From the NCBI GenBank assembly GCA_903970355.1, contig CAJCIF010000244.1:1-5076 (forward strand): a stretch of 5,076 nucleotides of DNA, given 5' to 3'. Origin of the DNA: Actinomycetota bacterium (GTDB lineage: Bacteria > Cyanobacteriota > Vampirovibrionia > Obscuribacterales > Obscuribacteraceae). Shown piece after piece: positions 1 to 5,076 of the stretch (positions are counted from its first letter, which is position 1; the number at the start of each line of letters is the position of its first letter). The notes beneath the pieces were generated by a model that saw only the letters and a list, made by a program, of their open reading frames with translations, had not been told where the DNA came from and made no database searches. The translations under genes were made by a program, and so were the position numbers.

Positions 1-542
1 TAAGACACCATATTCGGTGCCTTTTCTTCAGCCACAACCACACCGTTATTCGATTCATCAAATCGGCATACGGCGACGCGATCGAAGCCGGTAATATTCT
101 TAATTTCCAAAGCAAGAATATGCATTACTTCAGATGAGGAAGCACGTGGACTCAGTCGTTCCATCACATGAAAAAGATAGCGGCTGGTATCAGCAAATAA
201 AAAAGCCTCGTTTTCGAGCGGCTCGGCTTCAATCACAATCAATGTGTCTTGGTTGTCCCGCCCCAAGGCGAAAGGCTTATCGTGGTCTTTGAACCTTACC
301 GTGACAGGCTGCAATTTCAACGACTCATCAAAGCGCAAGAAGGCTTCAGCAATCGCCACTGAATCCACTTCTAACAGGGAAAGAAAAGACTGGTCGAATA
401 CGCTAGTTGGATCTACGCCTAACAACGACTCAACGTTGGCGCTTACTTGTTCAATTCGAAAATTATCCGCATCTACAACAAAGAGAAGCCCATAAGGCTG
501 AATGGTGCTATGCAGGTTGTACTCTGTACCTACTTCGGTCAA
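1..542 (-). CDS. Phytochrome-like PAS-GAF sensor protein, N-terminal part (runs off left edge)
   Basis: This frame lacks its C-terminus; about 180 codons are visible. Translation from the TTG at 542-540 gives a PAS domain (about residues 13-110) with the phytochrome signature IQPYGLLFVVD and QVSANVESLLG. It is followed by the start of a GAF domain (about residue 130 onward) with EIKNITGFDRVAVCRFDE and VVVAEEKAP, closely matching the phytochrome pattern (R)KLTGYDRVMVYRFDEDxxGEVVAE. Known phytochromes are light or redox sensors that usually pass the signal to a histidine kinase or GGDEF output; that part is outside the window. No cysteine precedes the PAS domain, so the biliverdin-type N-terminal Cys is absent. 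The usual His of IQPHG is Tyr. An in-frame TAA lies at 566-564, and the only good start after it is TTG 542, with AGAGG at 557-553 as a possible ribosome binding site (10 nt away). Family call is firm; chromophore binding and output are unknown. Confidence 0.85.
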   Translation of the reverse strand, partial: MTEVGTEYNLHSTIQPYGLLFVVDADNFRIEQVSANVESLLGVDPTSVFDQSFLSLLEVDSVAIAEAFLRFDESLKLQPVTVRFKDHDKPFALGRDNQDTLIVIEAEPLENEAFLFADTSRYLFHVMERLSPRASSSEVMHILALEIKNITGFDRVAVCRFDESNNGVVVAEEKAPNMVS

Positions 543-792
543 AGAATTACTGCCTCTGCGTAGTTAGCTCTTCCCAGAATATCGGAAAGGAACGCCCGAA
601 AGCATCATTCCTCATAGGGATCGCGCTGGGGGAAACAGCTATCCCTACTAAGGAGGATCACAAGGCCCATCGCCGCTCCAGATTGACGGGTATGGACTGC
701 AGATTAAAGCATGATTTCAGGCACTAAAGCACCGGGCCCTACCATTGCCGATGGTGCCAAAAATGACCATGCCAGAAAGGCTAGGCCAAAAA
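543..792 (-). other. Intergenic leader between response regulator and phytochrome-like gene
   Basis: About 250 bases hold no convincing gene on either strand; the longest frames are short and have no recognisable protein character. Read on the minus strand, a T5 run immediately follows the response regulator stop (792-788), but no strong hairpin precedes it, so I do not call a terminator. A weak GCACC/GGTGC hairpin lies further down. A TTTAAT hexamer (708-703) could be a -10 element for the sensor gene, but no good -35 is visible. The region also contains the nested hairpin at 609-657 and a 14-codon open frame (608-564) just upstream of the sensor start. The two genes share a strand, but this spacing suggests the sensor gene has its own expression control. 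Confidence 0.5.
609..657 (-). promoter_or_regulatory. Nested hairpin in the leader of the phytochrome-like gene
   Basis: On the minus strand three stacked helices form one hairpin. TCCTC (657-653) pairs with GAGGA (613-609), TAGGGAT (647-641) pairs with ATCCCTA (621-615), and GCTG (639-636) pairs with CAGC (628-625) around the loop TTTCCCC. The GAGGA arm is directly followed by ATGATG (608-603), which opens a 14-codon frame ending at TAA 566-564, in the same frame as the downstream sensor. The hairpin would mask this ribosome binding site. No T run follows, so it is not an intrinsic terminator. It could be a translational control element or chance pairing; no known riboswitch class fits. Confidence 0.35.
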
Positions 793-1695
793 CTATTCAA
801 GTATGTTGGGATTGCGGGAAGGGGCAGGCGGCGGAGTTGGTGGCTGACCCGGTGGCTGCCCCGGTGGATGTGGCATCGGGCTCCTTAACTTCTCATTCAA
901 AGCTTCTTTGAGAAGTTCGTTTTGTTTCAAGAGAGCCTTGAGGTGATCGTTTGCAATTGCCAATTCTGCCTGCAATTCCGCGACCGTTTGCTCGTGCGAG
1001 ACACCAGTAACCGGATCTCGGCCTGGCATTTTCGGCAACAAGACATAACCCAACTGAACAGCTTTTAGCGCCGCACCAGTGCGGGTTGGCACCTTCAACT
1101 TAGCGAGTATGCATTCAATATGTTTCTCAACGGTTCTAAGTTTCATATCAAGCTCTTCGGCAATTTCTTTGTTGCGCAAATCGAGCCGGATGAGAACTTC
1201 AATTTCCCGGTCCGTCAAATTGCTGTTGGGCATCGACGTAGCAGGGCTTTGTTTTACGAGTTGAGTAATTTTGGGGTCGCAATAAGGCAGCGACCGAGTG
1301 GTTTGCTCGATAGCTTCAAAAAGAGTTCTTGGACCTGAACTCTTCAGGCAAAAGCCTCGTGCCCCGGCCCTCAATAATTGGTTGTGGTATTTGGTGGCGT
1401 GATAGGAATCGGTAAGAATCAAAATATTCGAACCAGGCAACTCCTGAGTTACCCGACGGCACACTTCCACACCATTAAGAATGTCTAGGTCTACGTCCAA
1501 CATGACGAAATCGGGACGCATGCGCTTGATTATTTCGGTTGCGGCCATGCCGTCCGCTGCTTCGCCGACGATATCTACGACCTCGGAAACTACCCGCTTC
1601 AGGCCAAATCGAATGAGCTCATGACGTTCACAGAGCACGGTTCTTGGTCGAAATGAAGATGGCATTCTTGAGGCAGTTTGTAGTGCTGAGTCCAA
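793..1695 (-). CDS. NarL/LuxR-family response regulator with coiled-coil and proline-rich C-terminal tail
   Basis: This is a 300-residue DNA-binding response regulator acting in the cytoplasm. The receiver domain spans about residues 18-133. Asp67 in FVMLDVDLD is the likely phospho-acceptor, Thr95 the switch Thr and Lys118 the conserved Lys. The first acidic pair, usually DD, is Glu23-Arg24. The LuxR-type HTH spans about 160-220 (LTDREIEVL, NKEIAEEL, RTVEKHI, ILAKLKV), but the turn between its first two helices is about two residues shorter than usual and lacks the common Gly. Beyond the normal family length of about 210-220, the protein adds a predicted coiled coil (about 235-270, with Leu at 241, 245, 252, 255/256, 262, 266 and 270) and a Pro-rich tail (277-296). 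TTG 1695 is preferred because GGAG lies 6 nt upstream; ATG 1665 (residue 11) is the alternative and has a weaker site. The next gene on this strand is the phytochrome-like sensor, a plausible but unproven signalling partner. Confidence 0.9.
   Translation of the reverse strand: MDSALQTASRMPSSFRPRTVLCERHELIRFGLKRVVSEVVDIVGEAADGMAATEIIKRMRPDFVMLDVDLDILNGVEVCRRVTQELPGSNILILTDSYHATKYHNQLLRAGARGFCLKSSGPRTLFEAIEQTTRSLPYCDPKITQLVKQSPATSMPNSNLTDREIEVLIRLDLRNKEIAEELDMKLRTVEKHIECILAKLKVPTRTGAALKAVQLGYVLLPKMPGRDPVTGVSHEQTVAELQAELAIANDHLKALLKQNELLKEALNEKLRSPMPHPPGQPPGQPPTPPPAPSRNPNILE
839..867. repeat. Short 12-bp direct repeat coding for the PPGQ tail
   Basis: Two near-identical 12-bp units, GGTGGCTGACCC (839-850) and GGTGGCTGCCCC (851-862), differ at one base and are followed by a partial third copy, GGTGG (863-867). 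On the minus strand they encode the repeated PPGQ motif in the response regulator's proline-rich tail. The unit length keeps the frame, so copy number could change by slippage without breaking the gene. Confidence 0.7.
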
Positions 1696-1701
1696 TTAAA
1701 G

Positions 1702-1705
1702 CTCC
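1702..1705 (-). promoter_or_regulatory. Ribosome binding site deciding the TTG start of the response regulator
   Basis: On the minus strand GGAG (1705-1702) lies 6 nt before TTG 1695-1693. The ATG ten codons later has only a weak CAAGA-like sequence in front of it. This favours the TTG start and the 300-residue product. Confidence 0.5.
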
Positions 1706-1712
1706 GGAACTT

Positions 1713-1741
1713 TTTAAATTTGCTAGTAGACCCTTTATAGT
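1713..1741 (+). promoter_or_regulatory. Candidate sigma-70-type promoter for the leader RNA and TPR/rpoB-like genes
   Basis: TTTAAA (1713-1718, four of six matches to TTGACA) and TATAGT (1736-1741, five of six matches to TATAAT) are separated by exactly 17 bases. Transcription would begin near 1748, which is where the structured leader begins with its first small hairpin. The agreement between promoter spacing and the RNA's 5' end is the main support. Confidence 0.4.
1734..1739 (-). promoter_or_regulatory. Candidate -10 element for the response regulator
   Basis: On the minus strand this reads TATAAA (1739-1734), which would start transcription near 1727 and leave a leader of about 30 nt carrying the GGAG site at 1705-1702. 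No good -35 hexamer lies at the right distance. The element overlaps the plus-strand -10 (TATAGT, 1736-1741), so the two directions may share one melted region. Confidence 0.3.
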
Positions 1742-1747
1742 AACTTG

Positions 1748-1997
1748 AAGCGCGACGCTTGGGTCTGTCAAGGACTGTTCTATTTTAGCAATGCCGCTGA
1801 ACGGCAACACTTAAACGCTGCTGCCTTCGGCAAAGGTACGAGAATCGGTCTTTCTCGTCAAGCGTTTCCCGGAACAACCGTCCCCAGGCAGACCCTACTT
1901 AGGTTTCCAGGTGGGGTGTGGCTGCAAGGTTCCCGATTTCATCCTATCAAAATGGGATTCTTACGAAACGGGTGGGACAACCCCCAATAGACTTGGG
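1748..1997 (+). ncRNA. Candidate structured RNA / long 5' leader of unknown class
   Basis: Long perfect pairings follow one another with little unpaired sequence. (1) AAGCG/CGCTT, 1748-1752 with 1756-1760. (2) GGGTCTG/CAGACCC, 1761-1767 with 1889-1895. (3) GGAC/GTCC, 1772-1775 with 1880-1883, stacked on TGTTC/GAACA, 1776-1780 with 1872-1876. (4) Inside this, hairpin TGCCG/CGGCA, 1792-1796 with 1802-1806. (5) AAACGCT/AGCGTTT, 1813-1819 with 1861-1867, enclosing hairpins TGCC/GGCA (1822-1825 with 1829-1832) and ACGAGAA/TTCTCGT (1838-1844 with 1852-1858). (6) A second domain: GGGGTGT (1913-1919) with ACA-A-CCCC (1977-1984), then CCCG-A-TTTC (1932-1940) with GAAACGGG (1965-1972), capped by ATCCTAT/ATGGGAT (1941-1947 with 1952-1958) and loop CAAA. 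I find no signature of tmRNA, RNase P, SRP, cobalamin, TPP, FMN or lysine RNAs. It could be a riboswitch-like leader of the downstream genes or a separate small RNA. Covariation has not been tested. Confidence 0.5.
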
Positions 1998-2083
1998 AGG
2001 GCGTAGATCGTTAAGCTGTGTTCACGTTTCCGGGGGCGAAAACGGGTCTTTCGATCTCTTTTTGGGTCAGTGTCAGGAATCAA

Positions 2084-4114
2084 ATGACAAACACTGCAAA
2101 CCAGTCGACCAAGTTTTCTTTTGGATTATTTCTGGCGATTATTCTCAGCCTTATATGCCACTGCGCTCAAGCTACCAAGCTGGATGGGGCGCCACTACCG
2201 CATGAATCCGATCGTGCCTCCAAGGATTTCAGCACCGGTCAGGAAGCAGCGCCGGAATTGAGTCGCTTCAAACGCCGACCGGATTACAGAGAAGAAGAAG
2301 CCCAGAAAAAAGCGGATGCCGACAAGGCTGCCAAAGATGCCGAAATAGCCAAGCAAAAGGCTATCGAAGCTAGCCAAAAGGCGCGTCAAGAACAAATAGA
2401 AAACTATAAAAGGTCGATTCAAGAAGCAGTCGATGCCAATAACGAAGGCGTGCAACTCGGCAGACAAGGAAAGTGGGAGCAAGGCATTCAAGCCCACGAA
2501 AAAGCTATTCAATTAGACCCGAGCAACAAACAATTTCGCATCAATTTATCAGCCGCCCGCTGCGCATTTGGACAACAACGCCTGGCAGGGGGCGATTACT
2601 CCAGTGCTGCTTATCTATTCCGTAAAGCACTCACCGCGGCCCCCGACAATGCTCTTGCCGGCAAAATGCTGCTTGAAGCTTTGCGCAAGTCCGGTATAAA
2701 CCCAAGTTCAGCTGATGCAAGACTGGGAGTTGGCGATCAACTAGCAGCCGCTGGTGACCTGGAAGGTGCCGCTATTGAATATCAAGCCGCTATGCAATTG
2801 GAAGACTCCGGACGCACCTACGTCAAAATGGGCGACATGTCCTGCCGTTACGGTCAAATGACAACGGCAATGGCCTGGTATCGTCAGGCGATCGCAAAAG
2901 ATCCAGATTGTGGTCCAGCTCACAGACAACTTGGACTGATTCAACTTTCCCAAAAAGATACGACCGGTGCAGCCGCATCGTTGCGCAAAGCCCTCATCCT
3001 CGACCCGAAAGATTCCGTAGCCGGCGAAACTCTCGTTGAAATCTGGCGAAAACAAGTAGCGGCCAATCCGACCTTTTCTGAAAATTACCTCGGACTGGCA
3101 GGAGCGCTGCAATTAACTGGAGATTTCGTAGGGGCTGAAAGCGCCTACAACCAGGTCCAAACGATTGATCCCAAGAATGCCGGATTGGCAGCCGGAAGAG
3201 CTAGCCTGGCTCGTGCCTATCAGCACACTAATGCCGAAAAGCACAAACTCGCCACAGACACTTTGTTTAACCAAGGTTTAAAACGCGAAGCGCTTGCAGA
3301 AATCAGTCAAGCAGTCATGCTAGAACCGCGGAATGCCAGCTATCAATTTTTACTGGCAGAATGCCTGGAAGCTAATGGTGACTACAAGGGAGCGCATCAA
3401 GCATATCTAACTTGCGTATTAATAGACCCAGCGAATAATAAAGAGGCAGCGGCGCGTATGGCGCGCATGCAAATGGGTGCCGGCAATGCCGGAAACGTTG
3501 CCAATACGAATCAGTTTGCAGGCAACTACCCCAACAACAATTACAGACCAGCAAATCCGCCACCAACTTCTTATGCGCAAGTGGGCGGGCAAGGTTGGTC
3601 AAGCGGCACCGCAAGCAGTGGCATGTTAAACTCCACCCCGCCGGCGCCAGCTAAAGATACATATGAAGCAGGTCCAGGGTCCAACACAGCCATGAACTCA
3701 CCGTCGTCTCCAATCAGAACACACGATGAAGCAGCCAATCGCGGCGGCAGACCAAGTGCGCTTCCAACCCCGCCTCAAATCGATGCCGGGTCTCTTGCCA
3801 AAGTGGAAGAAGCAGAGTCCAGTCACGACTATAAAAATGCTCTGGACATGCTAAAGCAGTTGTCCTCCAACGATATGAATAATTCAGACATCCACCACCG
3901 CATCGCAGTTGATTTGATGGCATCAGGCGACATTTCCGAAGCGATAAGCGAATTTCGAATTGCCAGTGCTCTTACACCAGGCCGCAAAGACTACGCAGAA
4001 GATCTAGCCAGAGCTCTTTCCATTCACAAGCGTTCTCTCATGAGTGCTAGTGGTACCGGTGGTGACGCCGTGTCCACTGAAAAGTCTGAGACGACAAACG
4101 GAGCTAATCCATGA
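2084..4114 (+). CDS. Exported TPR-repeat protein with low-complexity linker
   Basis: This is a 676-residue protein from ATG 2084, which is preceded by AGGAA (2075-2079). An upstream in-frame GTG (2018) would add 22 residues ahead of the signal peptide and is less likely. Residues 11-27 are hydrophobic (FSFGLFLAIILSLICHC), and AQA at 28-30 is a good signal peptidase I site. The Cys residues do not form a proper lipobox. Residues 67-114 form a highly charged Glu/Lys/Ala helix, probably a coiled coil. About eight TPR units follow between 115 and 451; clear ones are 115-148, 243-276, 277-310, 332-365 and 418-451, each ending near a DP or EP. Residues 465-571 are a Pro/Asn/Gly/Ser-rich linker, and two more TPR-like units lie at about 572-637. 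TPRs bind other proteins, so a scaffold role outside the cytoplasm is the likely inference; the partner is unknown. The stop overlaps the next gene's start by 4 bases. Confidence 0.9.
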   Translation: MTNTANQSTKFSFGLFLAIILSLICHCAQATKLDGAPLPHESDRASKDFSTGQEAAPELSRFKRRPDYREEEAQKKADADKAAKDAEIAKQKAIEASQKARQEQIENYKRSIQEAVDANNEGVQLGRQGKWEQGIQAHEKAIQLDPSNKQFRINLSAARCAFGQQRLAGGDYSSAAYLFRKALTAAPDNALAGKMLLEALRKSGINPSSADARLGVGDQLAAAGDLEGAAIEYQAAMQLEDSGRTYVKMGDMSCRYGQMTTAMAWYRQAIAKDPDCGPAHRQLGLIQLSQKDTTGAAASLRKALILDPKDSVAGETLVEIWRKQVAANPTFSENYLGLAGALQLTGDFVGAESAYNQVQTIDPKNAGLAAGRASLARAYQHTNAEKHKLATDTLFNQGLKREALAEISQAVMLEPRNASYQFLLAECLEANGDYKGAHQAYLTCVLIDPANNKEAAARMARMQMGAGNAGNVANTNQFAGNYPNNNYRPANPPPTSYAQVGGQGWSSGTASSGMLNSTPPAPAKDTYEAGPGSNTAMNSPSSPIRTHDEAANRGGRPSALPTPPQIDAGSLAKVEEAESSHDYKNALDMLKQLSSNDMNNSDIHHRIAVDLMASGDISEAISEFRIASALTPGRKDYAEDLARALSIHKRSLMSASGTGGDAVSTEKSETTNGANP

Positions 4115-5076
4115 GTTTCCACTTTCAGCCACCAGATCTAGCTGAATTCCCAAGACGCTCTTATCGGCGATTCTTGGAAGAAACGATTGGCAATCTCTTC
4201 TCTGAAATTTCACCAGTAGCCAGCGAATTCAGTACAAGATTTGAACTTTCCTTTATTGGACAAGACGGCAAAGTGCATTGGCGCTTTGAAGACTATGCTG
4301 CCGATTCCGGCTACCCAACCACTTCAGAAGCGGCGCGCAAAACCAACATGACTCATGCCCGACGCATGCTCATGGAAATCTGGCTGCGTGATACGCACAC
4401 AGGCGAATTGCGCAAATCGACTTGCTACCTTGCCGATATGCCGGTTATCACAGACCGCGGTACCTATGTAATTAACGGAACAGAGCGGGTTGTTCTTGGT
4501 CAATTGGTAAGAGCACCGGGCATCTATTATCAATCGTCGAGCTCCCTTAGTTACAAAGCACTTTTACTGGCCGAACAAGGCGCACCACTTAGCATCGAGT
4601 TAGAACTGGATGCCGGTACAACTAAAACGAGCAAAGCGAAGTGCCGCATCAAACTACCCAAACGCAGTTGGGTGGCCGCAACGACCGTACTCCTTGCTAT
4701 GGGTGTGGAAGCCGCCACCATCCAAAAGCGCCTCGGACATCTGCTCGAACGCGATCGCATTGAATTTCGCCAACTCACTCAGCATGAGGCCCTTGCCATT
4801 GTAGGCAGAGCCTGGAAGCCGGATGGCGGTGGTGGTGCTAATGGTGGCATAACCGCCTTGAAGGAACTGACAGACAAACGGCGCTATTCTCTAGGCAAAT
4901 TGGGACGCCGCCGCGTCAACGATAAATTAGGTGTTGAAGAAGTTACCCATCAATTAACGGGCAACGACCTTCTTGCCGCTGTTGAATATATCCTGGGCTT
5001 GCCCATGGATGTTGGCACTCTCGATAACATCGACTCTCTCGAAAACCGGCACCTGCGCGGTATCGGCGAAGTGCTC
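4111..5076 (+). CDS. Divergent RNA polymerase beta subunit (RpoB family), N-terminal part, runs off right edge
   Basis: This frame is open to the window end, with 322 codons visible; full RpoB is usually above 1100 residues. It starts at ATG 4111 inside ATGA, overlapping the TPR stop, with GGAG (4100-4103) 7 nt upstream. RpoB landmarks appear in order: SYRRFLEETI and FSEISPV near the start, then ITDRGTYVINGTERVV (113-128) with QLVRAPGIYY (131-140), which matches the family's TDRGTFIINGxERVxxxQLxRSPGVYY. RRYSLGKLGRRRVNDKL (257-273) matches RYDLGxVGRYKxNKKL, and DNIDSLENRHLRGIGEVL (305-322) matches DDIDHLGNRRVRSVGELL. The spacing of these motifs is close to cyanobacterial RpoB, so the fold looks intact. 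Several normally near-invariant positions differ: RSPG is RAPG, the PxRGxWLxFE strand is AEQGAPLSIELE, FFDP before RYDL is ELTD, and HLGNRR is SLENRH. Catalytic and rifampicin regions lie outside the window. A TPR gene precedes it, not rplL. It may be a second beta subunit paralog or a fast-evolving sole copy, so I give no gene symbol. Confidence 0.88.
   Translation, partial: MSFHFQPPDLAEFPRRSYRRFLEETIGNLFSEISPVASEFSTRFELSFIGQDGKVHWRFEDYAADSGYPTTSEAARKTNMTHARRMLMEIWLRDTHTGELRKSTCYLADMPVITDRGTYVINGTERVVLGQLVRAPGIYYQSSSSLSYKALLLAEQGAPLSIELELDAGTTKTSKAKCRIKLPKRSWVAATTVLLAMGVEAATIQKRLGHLLERDRIEFRQLTQHEALAIVGRAWKPDGGGGANGGITALKELTDKRRYSLGKLGRRRVNDKLGVEEVTHQLTGNDLLAAVEYILGLPMDVGTLDNIDSLENRHLRGIGEVL

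Noticed and set aside
651..657. AGGAGGA, a near-perfect ribosome binding site on the plus strand
   Set aside because: No start codon lies at a usable distance, and the next ATG (690) opens only a short frame. It is better explained as one arm of the hairpin.
244..727. Two plus-strand frames across the sensor gene and the leader
   Set aside because: Both overlap the clear PAS-GAF frame on the minus strand and show no protein motif.
720..758. GGCAC/GTGCC inverted repeat as a terminator
   Set aside because: The stem is short with a long loop and no proper T run on the minus strand, so I cannot support a terminator.
711..911. Plus-strand frame opposite the regulator's C-terminus
   Set aside because: It overlaps the well-supported response regulator on the other strand, has no family features, and its content reflects the regulator's Pro-rich codons.
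1766..1771. Perfect TTGACA on the minus strand
   Set aside because: It lies 26 bases from the TATAAA at 1739-1734, and at 17 bases only TCAAGT is found (three of six matches). It also sits within the paired RNA region.
1745..1990. 81-codon plus-strand frame in the divergent intergenic region
   Set aside because: It has no recognisable protein character or good start, and the same bases are accounted for by dense base pairing.
1748..1997. Identity as tmRNA, RNase P RNA, SRP RNA, a tRNA or a common riboswitch
   Set aside because: None of the conserved core motifs of these classes was found on either strand. 6S RNA is hard to exclude by eye, but the multibranched fold does not resemble one long hairpin.
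2018..2083. GTG 2018 as the start of the TPR gene
   Set aside because: It would put 22 extra residues before an otherwise standard signal peptide, and its nearest purine-rich site is about 17 nt away.
2195..3112. Minus-strand frames within the TPR gene
   Set aside because: They are shadows of a strongly supported coding frame and show no family features.
4324..4804. Frames on both strands within the rpoB-like gene
   Set aside because: They overlap a frame with clear RpoB motifs and have no independent support.

Overview
The window (5076 bases, moderate GC) looks like a chromosomal fragment from a bacterium related to Cyanobacteria. My best guess is the non-photosynthetic Melainabacteria/Vampirovibrionia side, for example the Obscuribacterales. 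This guess rests on a phytochrome-type sensor, a NarL-type regulator, a large exported TPR protein and a cyanobacterial-like RNA polymerase beta sequence lying together. There is no 16S or other taxonomic marker, so the assignment is tentative.

Layout. Bases 1-542 (minus strand) hold the N-terminal part of a phytochrome-like PAS-GAF sensor whose remainder lies beyond the left edge. Bases 543-792 are a non-coding leader containing a nested hairpin that could mask a ribosome binding site. Bases 793-1695 (minus) encode a NarL/LuxR-type response regulator with a degenerate receiver pocket, a shortened HTH and an unusual coiled-coil plus proline-rich tail. Both minus-strand genes appear to start with TTG. 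Bases 1696-2083 are the divergent intergenic region. It has overlapping -10 elements facing both ways, then about 250 nt that read on the plus strand as a densely base-paired RNA of a class I do not recognise. Bases 2084-4114 (plus) encode an exported TPR protein of 676 residues. Its stop overlaps by 4 bases (ATGA) the start of an open frame running off the right edge at 5076. That frame is clearly the N-terminal third or so of an RNA polymerase beta subunit (RpoB family), but several positions normally near-invariant are changed.

How the parts may work together. The left half is probably a sensory/regulatory pair (response regulator, then phytochrome-like sensor). The right half is one transcription unit: structured leader, exported TPR protein, divergent beta subunit. 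The usual rplKAJL neighbourhood of rpoB is absent. The most interesting possibility is therefore a second, lineage-specific multisubunit RNA polymerase gene, translationally coupled to an exported TPR protein and controlled by an undescribed structured leader RNA. The homology and the base pairings are visible in the sequence. The paralogy and the regulatory link are inference.
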